Below are positions 48,270 through 60,017 of a DNA stretch of 64,000 nucleotides, piece by piece (position 1 is the first letter of the stretch; each line of letters begins with the position of its first letter). The notes below the pieces were generated by a model that saw only the letters and a program-made list of their open reading frames with translations, was not told the origin of the DNA and searched no databases. This DNA is from Eustoma russellianum (Eukaryota > Streptophyta > Magnoliopsida > Gentianales > Gentianaceae): contig AP025045.1 of assembly GCA_036186865.1 (NCBI GenBank), forward strand, positions 19,023,250 through 19,087,249. The letters run 5' to 3'. The position numbers and the translations under genes are program-made.

Positions 48270-49573
48270 TGATGCGATTCAAGGAGCCCTAAACATACAA
48301 ACTTCATAAACAAGGGCGTTGAACATGCTAACTCCACAAACTAGAAGCTTTTGCACAAATAGAAGATGTAAACTAAAGATCTTCTTGTTCAAACATGTGC
48401 AAGATGAGCCAAGGAATGTAGATGCATGATTTTTCTATGTTTATTGAGGCTATGATTTGATTGTCCTTGAGTTTATTGCATATCATATGATGTAAGGGTT
48501 GGTGGGAGGGTAGGATAGTCATTTCACACGTTGTCGTCGTAGTATCAAGTCTAGTTGTTTGAGTTGTCGTTGTTTTGGGTCTAGTATATTTTATAGCGTC
48601 TTTTAATATATGTTTATAGTGCTAATGGCTGTGTTTGAGTGTTTTCTAAGGAGGCGAGGCTAAATAAGGAAAGTAGCTTGAGGAGTCCCTATTTTTCAGG
48701 AAGGCAGCCGGACACCAGTCGGTATGTTGGACGCTTAGGTCGGAGTACTGATCCAAATGGGTCTAAACCACTTGGAGGTTTCCTATAACTCAATTTGTGA
48801 CGATTTTCATGTTTTACACTTTTGCTAATTCGGGCTACAAGATGGACCGAAATCAGGTGCAAGTTGGGAGTCCAGAATGGAAAGTACTTAAGATCACTGG
48901 ATGTATACCTAATCTTTGGAGGCACGTATCTCTGTCAAGAAGAGTCCAAATGAGGTGATTCAAAAGCCCAATATCAAGGAAATTTTATGCGATAAAACAT
49001 TTCTGAAGAGTAAAACCCTAATTCGGCGTCTAGAAGCGGTTATAAGTCAGTAACCGACAGGGTGTAATTCCAGTACGAAATTTTAGGGATTTGAGTTATG
49101 TAATCTTCCTTGATTAGCTTTGACTTATCTTTTATGTAAATTTGATTAAGATTGATAGGTAGTATTCATAGGACTTTGATTGATTAGTTAACTTTTAGGA
49201 GTAGAAGAATTTGGCATTATATCATGACCAAAAACGGTAGCATAGGATAGACAGAATTTTCAGAATTTCAATTTCAGGATTCCAGCATTGGTGCAGCCGT
49301 GTGTTGCCTTTTGTCTTGTGTTTTTCCTTTGGTTTTCACAAAGTAAAATCAAGGCTAGATCCAATCAAGGTTTGAGCAAACCTAGTCGGTGAATCACAAT
49401 CCAAGGATACGGAACGACGTGTTGGATTGGGAGATTCGAATTGCTCAACGTAGACGTTGTTGATTTCTCTTGTCCAAGAAGGTGGTGTTGGCGCCATTGT
49501 CCCACGCAAGGGTGATCAAAGGTGTCTTTTGGAGTTGAAAGAAGCGATCGTCAATTCCATACGATCCAAGATC
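48270..49573 (+). repeat. Left arm of the palindromic insertion
   Basis: If TGATGCG... is an LTR start, the LTR would run to about 49476 (ends TGTCCA), followed by TGGCGCCATTGTCCC and about 70 bp of internal leader. Arm contents otherwise show no ORF. Confidence 0.75.
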
Positions 49574-50771
49574 TATTCAATTTCCAACATGTCCAAAAAG
49601 ACGTAGAAATTTTTTGCGAAAACGTAATACCATAACATTAATTCGCATAAACAAAAGACAATCCTCCATGGAAACAATAAATATGTCACGACAATAAAGT
49701 CCACACACTAGCATCTCGAGACTACCACAAAACAAGGTAATGACTGATGAAATCCCAATAAAATAATGACAAATGACCGCACGGTCTTCTCATGTCCTAG
49801 ATGCGGCCATCGTCCACCCACTCCACTGTATCAGCCCCGTCCTCAACAAAGACATAGTCGAAAGCTTCCTCTTGCTCACCTGGGGTGGGGAAGTAGGGGT
49901 GAGTGACTGGGAAATCACTCAGTAGGCACCTGCCTCTAAGTAGTACAAGACAAACATATAATAATGATATAGCACATAGCACATAGGACATGGTATCACA
50001 TAAGCATATGAGTGTGGAAAAGTAATTCACTCCAAATAACGAATGCGCAACGTCATGATGCACGTCCTATTATGCATGTCACACGCAACTAAGTCATGTC
50101 ACACAAAATGCCGATATCTCCGCCATGCAATGCATGAACCCGGGTCCTAACTGAGTGGTTGTGGGTCGTACCCACCCACAGTCACCATCCTGAGTGTACT
50201 TGGCCTCGCACCGTACACCATCCTGAGCGCCCGTGACCCGTACGTCACGACCCACCATCATGCAATGCACGTGCCATGAATGTAATCAACACAATCGTCT
50301 GAGGCCCCTGGCCCATCCTCACCATCCTCCGGCACTCAAATCTAGGTTCATTTATTATCCAAGCAATGATTAAATGTTGTTTGACGTTAGAACTACTTTT
50401 CCAACGCTTATATATATTTATAGGGCAATTCCTATATTTTCCCTCATTTTTCTTTAATTTATTTCTATTTATTACTTAATTATCAAAATTAAATAAATTA
50501 TTACAATTACCGAAATTAGTGAAAATGTTTTAATTTCAGCTTTTTATAATTTCTGGAATTTATTTAGAATTTCCTGATATTTATTTATATTTTTCATACC
50601 ATTATTACTATTTTAAATTAATTAAATAGCTATTATATCATTTCAGAAATTATACCAAAATAATTAGAGAAAACAACCTTGGGCTGGCCCTATTCTATTC
50701 CTGCCAGCCTCCAGCCCGCACCCACTCCTGGTCCGGCCCGCCAGGGTCCGGCCTGCCTCAGCATATTTATA
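49574..50771 (-). repeat. Gypsy LTR fragment in the centre of the palindrome
   Basis: On the minus strand it carries the GGGTGA-type hairpin (49898-49920), the downstream CACCCCTACTTCCCC and FVEDGADTVEW-type stretch, and near 49600 AAATTTCTACGTC, all as in the Gypsy-1 LTR (about 12220-12510). It is related to, but distinct from, Gypsy-1. Confidence 0.75.
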
Positions 50772-52076
50772 CGATCTTGGATCATATGGAATTGACGATC
50801 GCTTCTTTCAACTCCAAAAGACACCTTTGATCACCCTTGCGTGGGACAATGGCTCCAACACCACCTTCTTGAACAAGAGAAATCAACAACGTCTACGTTG
50901 AGCAATTCGAATCTCCCAATCCAACACGTCGTTCTGTATCCTTGGATTGTGATTCACCGAATAGGTTTGCTCAAACCTTTATTGGATCTAGCCTTGATTT
51001 ACTTTGTGGAAACCAAAGGAAAAACACCAGACAAAAGGCAACACACGGCTGCACCAATGCTGGAATCCTGAAATTGAAATTCAGAAAATTCTGTCTATCC
51101 TATGCTACCGTTTTTGGTCATGACATAATGCCAAATTCTTCTACTCCTAAAAGTTAACTAATCAATCAAAGTCCTAACAATACTACCTATCAATCTTAAT
51201 CAAATTTACATAAAAGATAAGTCAAAGCAAATCAAGGAAGATTACATAACTCAAATCCCTAAAATCTCGTACTTGAATTATACCCTGTCGGTTACTGGCT
51301 TATAGCCGCTTATAGAAGCTGAATTAGGGTTTTTACTCTTCAGCAAAGTTGTAGCTCATAAAAGTTGCTTGAATTTGGGCTATTGAATCACCTCATTTGG
51401 ACTCTTCTTGACAGAGATACGGGCCTCCAAAAATTAGGTATCCATCCAGTGATCTTCAGTACTTTCTATTCTGGACTCCCAACTTGCACCTGATTTCGGT
51501 CCATCTTGTAGCCCGAATTGGAAAAAGTGTAAAACATGAAAATCGTCACAAATTGAGTTATCTGAAACCTCCAAGTGGTTGGAACCCATTTAGATCAGTA
51601 CTCCAACCTAGGCGTCCAAAATACCGACTGGTATCCGGCTGCCTTCCTGAAAAATAGGGACTCTTCAAGCCACTTTCCTTATTTAGCCTTGCTTCCTTAG
51701 AAAACACTCAAACACAGCCATTAGCACTAGAAACATATATTAAAAGACGCTATAAAATATACTAGACCCAAAACAACGACAACTCAAACAACTAGACTCG
51801 ATACTACGACGACAACGTGTGAAATAACTATCCTGCCCTCCCACCAACCCTTACATCATATGATATGCAATAAACTCAAGGACAATCAAATCATGGCCTC
51901 AATAAACATAGAAAAATCACGCATCTACATTTCTTAGCTCATCTTGCACATGTTTGAACAAGAAGATCTTTAGTTTACATCTTCTATTTGTGCAAAAGCT
52001 TCTAGTTTGTGGAGTTAGCATGTTCAACGCCCTTGTTTGTAAAGTTTGTATGTTTAGGGCACTTTGAATCGCATCA
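50772..52076 (-). repeat. Right arm of the palindromic insertion
   Basis: The reverse complement follows the left arm from the terminal TGATGCG to CGATCCAAGATC next to the centre, with scattered substitutions. The PBS candidate has one change (TGGAGCC for TGGCGCC). Confidence 0.85.
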
Positions 52077-52081
52077 GAACT

Positions 52082-52620
52082 CGTTGTGGCAGCTCTTTTG
52101 AAACGTCCAGTTCAATGCATATTCGTGCCACCGAGGACCGATTAGTAGCCGCATCGAGTTTTTGAGGTGTACCAAGCATTTGAGCAATTTGAAAAAGTGC
52201 ATATTTATAATGAAAATGAATCGTAAAGGCAGTAAAAGATGCCCAAATCGGAACGATTGGAACTTCAAATGTAGGATCATAATCCGGTATCCACTTGGTG
52301 ATGCGCATATGCTTTCCGGATATCATCCAACTGTGGCACGAAAGACAGCGAAAATAATCTTGCTTTTCATCAAAATGGAGAAGATCATGAGTGGCATCTA
52401 GTAATCCAACCTTTACTGCGGGTAACATGGTTGAGTAGGGTTCGACGTGGTAGCGAGTAACATGGCTGCGGGATTGCAATGAAAAGAATCAGAGCAATGA
52501 GAGGGATGATTGAAAATTGGAAGGGAAGGATTGCAAGGAAGGAAGAATAGGTATAAACGAGAAGCAGTCGGCGGCGGCTACACCGCCCGACCCTGTAGAG
52601 CGCTTCAGAGAGAGGGCATC
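52082..52620 (-). pseudogene. LINE-C ORF1, N-terminal part and 5' leader
   Basis: The 52479-52082 frame carries the DUF4283-like core: DYFRCLSCHSWMISGKHMRITKW, VPIVPIWASF and ARICIELDVSKELPQRV, after which the palindromic element intervenes. The first ~60 residues of the domain are lost or in another frame. The GC-rich leader (CGGCGGCGGCTACACCGCC) resembles LINE-A and LINE-D leaders. Confidence 0.75.
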
Positions 52621-52622
52621 AT

Positions 52623-54697
52623 TTTTTTTGGTGAAAGACGAGCGGTACCGTCCGGTGTTTTATTAATATAATTGCTCTCACTTATGGCGGAGGAATACGG
52701 TGGTTACATTATATGATGAAATGCAACGGGAGACTCTCTTAATTTAAATGAACCAAATAAATCTAAAACTGAATAAATACAATTAGAAAACATGAACAAT
52801 AAAGCATATACTATGAGAAGGCTTCGGTGCCTGCCTTCTTTAATCTCTCGCAGCTCGGGCATACATTGGTATAGCAAACAATAACAAAAACTGATTAGCA
52901 TAAAGTGTGGAGAATAACCTGTGGAGAATTCGTGTAAAAATAAATAGATGAAAGCATACCAGCAACGCCTGCATTCTAATAGAATACAGGCGTGGGCATA
53001 GATGTCAAGTTTTTGTATATTGTAGAAATTGAAGTTGCTATTTCCTCTACATAACATCAGCATAGTGTAAATGACAAAAAATCTGGTGAGCAAATATAAT
53101 GAAATGGAAAGCGGCAAATGCACAGGATATGAAATCATGGATGTCATACCGCCGTTGCCTGTACCATACTGATACAGGTAACTTCGATGTTGAAAAAATC
53201 CGATTCTGCCGAAGTGAACCATCAATTGGGCTTTAGAAACGTAAAGAGACAGTTGTCTGATCTCTGAAGAAAAAACCCCTGGCAGTTGGCGGCAACGTGG
53301 ATGTGGAGGTATAAAGCATTGTAGTGGGGAACATTCGACCATGCTCTGCTAGATGATGAGCCCCCATATTAGCTTCTCTGGAGATATAATTTATTGAGCT
53401 GCCTGTCAAACTCAAAAAGAAATTTAAGCTATTAAAAGGGTACAAAAGAGCGCTAGTTAGAGGCCAGGGAGGTTGAATTAACATCAAGCAGTCTGTCTCG
53501 ACCAGGAAATTGCAATGAGTAAGGTCGAAATATATGATGCTGTAAATTATGGCCTAGAGTTCGGCCAAGAATGGGGGTAGAAAAGGTCATACATAAGAGA
53601 GAGCACCAATCAGTCGGCCGGATAAGTCTCGTAAAATGGCTCCTGCTAAAGCCCGATACCGTCCTGCTGACGCATCAACATTAAGCTTTAACTTACATGT
53701 TGAAGGAATCATCCATTTTACTACTTGAACCCTTGCTACCTTCATTATTGGAGAGAAGCCACTATCTATTAAGTGATGAACGTTTGCAGCAACTTTTGTC
53801 CCAGAAACAGTTGAAACCCACGTATAACAAGAATGTCAAAACATAGTGTATATATTGTCATGTGAGAGTTCGGCCTCGCCTAAAATGAGATTATTGTATA
53901 CCTTCCAAATAATCCAACACAAGAGAGATGGTGCAGCTATACAGAAGTGACCCTGCAAAGATTTAGTTGACAATTGCAGACACTGTTTCATCAAATAAAC
54001 CCGAATAGATGATGTCTGTGGTATCGGCCAATTGAGAATCGAAGCCACCTGCGGCCAAATGGGTGTAATATGCATGCATGTGAGAAATATATTTGACAGT
54101 GTGGCCGAGTTGGACTTGCAGAAGGGACATATAGTAGGACGTGCTTCTAAGAACCAAATCAAATTATCTTCTAGTGGCAAAGCTCCATGTAATAATCGTC
54201 ACATAAAGAAACTAGCCAATTTTGTTAAGGTCTTCCACCATATATATTTGTGGGATAACAACGTTGCATTTGGAGAACGAGAATCTTCATAAGCCAGCCG
54301 CAATGTAAAGTCGCCCGATGGCGTCATAGACCACAGCAAGAAATCAGTGTGAATGGTATGTTGTTCACAGAAGTAATGAATAGAGCAAATGCGTTTCCAA
54401 CCTGCATATAAACGTGGACGATAATCCATCATGGAACTATATCGATCTTGCATATATAGCACCCAAACTGAATTTTTGTTATGAAAATTTCACCACAATT
54501 TACAATCATATGCATGTTGTAATAAGTGGAGATTTCTAATTCCCAATCCGCCTTCCTCTACTGGGATACAGAGTCTTTTCTAAGCTACCTAGTGATATTT
54601 CGATCCCCATATAAAATTAGATATTTTCCGATGAATGATATCTATAACACTCTTAGGTAGTCGCGTAGCTGCCATAAAATGTGTACAAGGATTCAAC
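52623..54697 (-). mobile_element. LINE-B: 3' part of a LINE (RT thumb to tail)
   Basis: Minus-strand order: RT thumb (RLPKSVIDIIHRK with stops, about 54690-54500), zf-RVT region (54462-54199 and 54180-53836: CPFCKSN and FLTCMHITPIWP), RNase H in broken frames (about 53760-53340, with SREANMGAHHLAEHG), 3' UTR with CCTCCGCCATAAGTGAGAGC and an A8 tail at about 52627-52634. The tail directly abuts the LINE-C 5' leader. Its upstream part is not present; LINE-A sequence takes over at about 54697. Confidence 0.75.
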
Positions 54698-55533
54698 ATT
54701 GCCTGTTGAGCCAGGTAGTGAGCAGCCATGTTTGCCTCGCTATAAATATGATGAAAGTCCAGTCGATCAAGATGAATTAATGTCTGCAGTAACCGTAGTT
54801 GATAGATCCCAAATATCTACTGTGGCCGCGACAAGCGTGTTAACATCTGGGCACAATCTGATTCAAGAATAATGGATTGATACAGTGGAAGAAAATATAA
54901 TAAGCCAAATACCGCTGCCTGTATCTCGGCAGTGAGAGGTGTACTTGGAGGCAAGCGGAAAGAGATTGCCCCCATACAGAAACCCGCGTGATCTCGCAAG
55001 ATAGCACCCCCTGCTGCATAATGTCTGCCAATTGCCGCATCTATATTTAACTTTAATCTACCGAATGGCAGAGTACGCCAACGAACCAACTGAGGACGTG
55101 GAGGCCGATGTCTGGGAAACCATGAAAGCTGTCTCAGTGACCCTGCCGCTAGTTTCGAACCATCAATTTTTTTGCTCCACATAGCAATATCATAGTGAAT
55201 GGAAGCCCGAAGGGAAATCACTGTGAAAGTGTGCTTCTCACCATACACCAACAATGCATAAGCGCGCCATATATTGTACACAATAATAGCCGGAATGACG
55301 ATTTTTAAAACCCCAAAGAGAGATGAAAATGTAGAACGATACCACCAAGATAGATGATATTGGCGAAGATGCATTGATGATGGGGGGACAATGTAACTCA
55401 TATGCAAAGAAATCCCATATCGGACGAACACCCGCACGGTATAAAAATACGTGATCCACCATGGCCGATGCTTACTTACAAAATGGGCATTATGTTGGAC
55501 GAGAAGAATTATACTTACCAATGTAGTCCTCAA
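54697..55533 (-). pseudogene. LINE-A ORF2 RNase H domain
   Basis: The frame from 55533 carries, from about residue 155, KLNIDAAIGRHYAAGGAIL (Asp), LTAEIQAAVFGL (Glu) and ILESDCAQML (Asp), all three catalytic positions present. It stops at 54817; the final part (HHIYSEANMAAHYLA) is readable after that stop. It is separated from the zf-RVT frame by a shift at about 55490-55533. Confidence 0.75.
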
Positions 55534-57286
55534 ATGGCACAGCAGAATGAAAAAGCCGCCATAAGAATAGTTGAGTGACGGGCGAATGATGCTTGAACCA
55601 AATGAATTTCACCGAAAGCAGCGTTGGATGGGCTAAGCGGCAGATATCATAGGCAGACCACAAAGAGAATTCCCCTGAGATCGAGGGTGTCCAGCTGAGA
55701 TATGCACCTTGACCTTCAGTCTGAGCAAGGCAGGTAGCATGAATTCTACAAATAATCTTCCAAACAGGTGAATCTGGCAGCCTAGGAAGATAATCCCTGC
55801 GGCTGCCATATTTTATATGCATATACTTACTCCAAAGTGTATTATTCTGCTGATATGACCACCAAATGCGATAATGATAAGCCTGTTGTAATGTGCTTTC
55901 ATGAAGTCCCAAGCCACCTTCCTCACAAGGCGCAGTGATAGTAGTCCATGCAACCCAATGATGTCGACGTCCCCAATAAAATGTTGCCATTTTCCTGCCT
56001 ATAATTTTGATCACTGACTTTGGCAAACCCCCGGCGGTGAGAATATGTAATGGCAAAGCCGAAATCACAGAACGAAGCAAAACAAGGCGACCTGCTGAAG
56101 AGAGTAATCAAGAATGCCAGCCATGCAGTCGGTCGTCAATATGTTGTAGTAAGGAAGTACAATATCAAGAACGGTTGATGCCCTTATGCAAATAAGAACC
56201 AATGTATCGAAAAGGTAAACCAGAACATCTCATGCTTAGTAAAGTCTCAAAACCTCTCCGCCGATGCAGTGATATACTTGCAGATGGAATAAAACTGCTT
56301 TTTTGAAAATTTACCTTCTGACCAGAGGCAGTTTCATATTGTGTTAAGAATGCATGGAACCGTCGTAAATTTCGCTGCGTGCCCCGTAAAAACACCAGTA
56401 GATCGTCTGCATAAGCCAAGTGTGTGATAGTAAACGGTACCCAACCTAGACGGAAGGGTTGTAATGCTCCAGAGGCAACCAAATATTTCAAGCCCCTACC
56501 AAAACCCTCAGAACAAAGAATAAAGAGCAAAGCGGATAAAGGGTCACCTTGTTTGACGTCTCTGTAAGTCCGAAATGAAGCAGAGGGTTGACCATTAATC
56601 AAGACTGCTAAAGTAGTGGAACGTAAATGATTAAGAATAATTCGAATGAAAAAGTTGGAGAAGCGAAAACTCTGTAGTAATAATTCTAGATATTCCCAGC
56701 TGACCATGTCAAATGCCTTCATCATATCCAATTTTAAACACAACTGAGAACCACCCTTATCTAGCATGTGTACCATTTCTCGTGCCAATAAAACTTGCGT
56801 GGAGATATCATGGCCTGGCAAGAAGCCTGTCTGTTCCGCAGATATTAATTTGTGAAGCAATATATTCAAGCGGGTGACAATGATCCTCGTACAGACTTTA
56901 CTCAGAAAATTGGTGAGACATATAGGGCGAAAATCATTAAATGTATTCGGGGACGGTTTCTTTGGAATCAAGGTAATTAATGTACTAGCCATCACAGTAG
57001 GCTGTGGTATGCCAAGGAAAAATTTCTGCACTGTTTTAACCACATCGGAATGAATAGCTGACCAACAAGAACGATAAAACTTACCATTGAAACCATCTGG
57101 TCCTGCTGCACTTTGAGTGTCTAGATGCCAAACCGTCGATTTAACCTCTTCCTCCAAAGGCAGCTGCGTGAGCATGGCGTTGTCTGCCTCCGAGACCAGC
57201 TGTGGGATGTGACAAAGGATTGCGTCATAATTATTCGTTGTCTCACAAGCAAATAAAGAAGTGTAGAAAGTCACTGCTTCCTCCAT
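55490..57286 (-). pseudogene. LINE-A ORF2 reverse transcriptase
   Basis: 57286-56165 is open for 373 codons with all RT blocks: AAGPDGFNGKFYR, LITLIPKK, FRPICLTNF, EQTGFLPGHDI, KLDMMKAFDMVSW, VKQGDPLSALLF and AYADDLLVF (about 56402-56419). The catalytic residues are intact. A TGA follows KGINRS (56165-56167), a second stop is at about 56108, and then the thumb and zf-RVT frame 56080-55490 continues (GGLPKSVIKIIGRKMATFYWG, WRLFHSAVPFEDYI). The TGA fits a CGA to TGA change, common in methylated repeats. Confidence 0.85.
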
Positions 57287-57307
57287 AATGGCCGCAGGAG
57301 AGGTGCA

Positions 57308-58450
57308 CTATTCACCAGTAGTAGTGCGGATTTGCTGTATGCGTAACTGCGTCCATCTCCCTTTGACAATAGAGTGAAAATAGTGTGTGTTTGCATCACC
57401 TTCTTTTAACCACCGTACACGCGCTTTTTGTTTCCAGAAATGCAGCTCATATGTAGAAGCACGGAGATATTCAGCCTTGGCTTTGTGATACTCCGCGCGA
57501 GTCCCTTCAGTGGGGTCGGCATCCCAGATGCCCTCAGCACGAGTGAGATTAGATTCAGCTTGCATAATGTTGGTGAAGATATTGCCAAAAATTTCCTTAT
57601 TCCACCACTGGATGTCCTTCTTTAGACGAAGTAACTTTGAATAAAATCCATACATACCTCCAGTAGTGGGATAAGATGTCCAAGCATTCTGCATATAAGT
57701 GTGGAAATCCGGATGAAGTAACCAAGAGTCTAAAAAACGAAAAGAACAACAGCCCTGAGCCGTACGTAATCGGCAGATGAACAATAAGGGCACATGATCT
57801 GAGGAAACTCGCGGCAGATGCGTAAGTTGCCTGTCGTCAAACGCATCTTGAAAAGAAGAGTTGATAAATAACCAATCCAACCTCCTACGGACACGTCCGA
57901 GCCCCCTGCCATCGATCCAAGTAAATCGTGGCCCATGAAATTGTGGGGCCTTCAGAGAGCAAGATTCAATACAGTCATTAAAATCTTGTAATACGGTAAG
58001 AGAGGGGTTTGAGCGTCCATCATGATCATCAAGAGCGCGAAAAGTATTGAAATCCCCTCCTACCACCCATGGTAAAGTGGAAGTCTCAGAGAAATCACAT
58101 AAAGAATGCCATAATGAACGACGTAAAGATGGCATGTGCTTGGCGTATACCACCGATAAAACAAAAGACATCTGAAGCGGCCGAAATAGAAAAGTAAAAT
58201 GAACCACTTGTTCTTGATCCTGTGTTGCAAGCAAGTGAAACTCTGAATCACGCCAGAAAAACCAAATATGTTCCGACTGAGAAGAATAATGATGCGAAAA
58301 ACCAAGGTCCAAAGCAAAACGAGCAATAATAGAAGGTGAATGTTTAGGTTCAATCAGTGCAAGTAAATTTAAATGATGTTCGCGTATCAAATGATGCAAC
58401 CTAGGCATAGAGGCACGCGTGCCTCTTAAATTCCATATTAGGACATTCAT
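57308..58450 (-). pseudogene. LINE-A ORF2 start and APE endonuclease
   Basis: The ATG at 58450 overlaps the ancestral ORF1 stop (ATGA). Endonuclease motifs are in order and intact: LIWNLRG (1-10), LIEPKH (Glu), VVGGDFNTFRALDDHDG, RRRLDWLFIN and VSSDHVPLLF (His/Asp). It ends with the conserved WLKEGDANTHYF linker. A TAG at 57308-57310 lies in frame with the RT frame that begins 8 codons later, so a single nonsense change separates EN from RT. Confidence 0.85.
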
Positions 58451-59768
58451 TGAGAAAGAGTTGTGTCACTTCCCTGAGAGACGTGCAAAGCACTTCGCGT
58501 TAGGATGGTGGAGGGAGGTAAGGGTGGTAAATCTTTTCGTACACGGCGCTTCCGACGAGGAACTGTGGGTATAAATTCCGCATCCTCAGTCGGTTCCTAT
58601 AAACGTGATATCAAAACATCCACATCGGGTGATGGAGGGATTAACTGCATTCGCCGGACCACTTCATCGGGGACATTTGGCATGTCTGTGTTTTGATCAT
58701 CTGCAGGCAATTCAGTATCTGAAGAATGGCCCAAGTCATAGTGATCTGAAGTATCCTGCAACGGGGATTCCACAGCCACACAAAATAAGTCAGCATGTTC
58801 ACTGATGTGATCAAAAGGAGGTGCCACGGTGTGAGCAGCAGCCGAAGGAATATCATGTTGCAATTCAGGAGGATCTTGGGTATGAACCACCGATGGAGAA
58901 GGTTCTGCCGCAGGTTTCTTTTTAACCGGTGTCCATCTCTGTGCTGGCGGGCATGGTGGTGGCGGCGGAGGAGGTGGCACAGATGTAGAAACTTTCAGGG
59001 GACATGAGCCTGTTGCATGACCTAACCGATGAGATAAAGTACAGAATAACGGAAGATCTTTATAAACCACTGACTGCAGGATAAATCTATTCTTGGCCTG
59101 CAAATAAATTTTCTGCGGCAACTCTTGGGAAACGTCTACTTCAACACACACTCTAGCGACAGATGGCCGCAGACAGTCTGTCGTAGCCACATCCAATTTT
59201 ATGAGAGAACCAATAGGACGTACAATTTCAAACAAAGATTCCCGACGGTGAAGGTGAATTGGAAGCCCTAGGAACGCGATCCAGACTGGGACAATGTGGA
59301 CATCAGTGGTGGGATCAAAATTGACAGTCCATTTTGTTATACGCATATGACAGCCAGATATATGCCACGAGCGTCGACAAAAACAGCTCAAGTAATCAGC
59401 TTCATTACAAAAATTCAAGAGAATAAGTGTTTGATCGATAAGTGTGATACGCAGATCATGATAAAAGCCAATTTTTTCAAAAACTTCACGTATGATTTTC
59501 AATGGAGGACGACCATACCAGAATGTGCCTACCAATTAGTATCTAATGGCGCAGCAAGGGCATCAATCTCGGAATCCAGGAATGATATCATAGGAATGCC
59601 TTTGTATCTCGAAACAGTTTTTGGCAAAATGGAGATTTTCTGCGATGAGGTTTCGCCAGAAACTGCCACCGCAAAAGACGGCGGCTGTGCGTTCGTCATT
59701 GTCTTGGCGACGAGAAACAAGTGATTTTCAGTCGAAAATGAGCAATGAAGGAACGAATGTGCCGGCAA
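58447..59768 (-). pseudogene. LINE-A ORF1 (DUF4283-like nucleic-acid-binding protein)
   Basis: ATG at 59768 (80 codons to a stop at 59529), then, after a one-base loss near 59533, 59535-58597. The core reads LVGTFWYGRPPL, SGCHMRITKW, VHIVPVWIAFLGLPIHLHR and ARVCVEVDVSQELP. The knuckle is FCTLSHRLGHATGSC: the second Cys is Ser. A Pro-rich run (eight prolines) follows, then a long acidic tail. An in-frame TAG at 58597 is followed by 49 open codons (basic PRRKRRVRK stretch) to TGA at 58447-58449. It binds LINE RNA. Confidence 0.8.
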
Positions 59769-59885
59769 GAGCAGTCGGACGGCAGGCGGCGGAGATGGAG
59801 TGAAGGAAAACGACAGCGGCGGCTATCGCCGCATGGACGCCTGCGATCGCCAGAGCGTGGTCGACATTCTATTGTTGGAAGGCAG

Positions 59886-59886
59886 C

Positions 59887-59933
<47 letters not shown>

Positions 59934-59972
59934 GTATGTATGTATGTATATGTATGTATGTATGTATATATA
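59886..59972. repeat. TA / TATG microsatellite between head-to-head LINEs
   Basis: TA units change to TATG/TGTA units. It separates the 5' ends of LINE-A (-) and LINE-F (+). Confidence 0.95.
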
Positions 59973-60017
59973 TCATACACATACGAAATGGACTCTCTCT
60001 GGAGATCGTGTAAGGGC

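Larger units (their letters stand above)
48270..52076. mobile_element. Palindromic LTR-type insertion with two inverted 1.3-kb arms
   Basis: Plus strand starts TGATGCGATTC and ends GAATCGCATCA. The 5-bp TSD GAACT flanks it (48265-48269, 52077-52081), and removing element plus one TSD restores the LINE ORF1 frame (codons R-V-H-I-Q). The left arm 48270-49573 and right arm 50772-52076 are inverted copies of nearly equal length. Both arms carry a tRNA-Asp-like PBS candidate (49489-49506; RC at 50841-50857). The 1.2-kb centre is a fragment of a Gypsy-1-like LTR. No transposase or other gene. TG..CA plus 5-bp TSD indicates retroviral-type integrase, but the arms face each other, so it is not a normal LTR element. 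Confidence 0.85.
42890..52622 (-). mobile_element. LINE-C: near-complete plant L1 element, interrupted at ORF1
   Basis: Reads on the minus strand from a GC-rich 5' leader (52480-52622) through ORF1, ORF2 (endonuclease, RT, zinc-binding region, RNase H) and a 3' UTR ending near 42890. Without the 3807-bp insertion it is about 5.9 kb. Many stops and frameshifts, plus altered RT active-site residues, make it inactive. Confidence 0.85.
54697..59885 (-). mobile_element. LINE-A: nearly complete L1 lacking its 3' end
   Basis: Leader (about 59770-59885), ORF1 (59768-58447) and ORF2 (58450-54697) on the minus strand. It ends within the last RNase H motif (SEANMAAHYLAQQ), where LINE-B RT thumb sequence follows without a tail or TSD. 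It is the best preserved LINE in the window. Confidence 0.8.

Noticed and set aside
48270..52076. Reading the palindrome as a long-TIR DNA transposon or MULE
   Set aside because: MULEs leave 9-bp and hAT elements 8-bp duplications. Here the duplication is 5 bp with TG..CA ends and no transposase, which fits retroviral-type integration better. It is not fully excluded.
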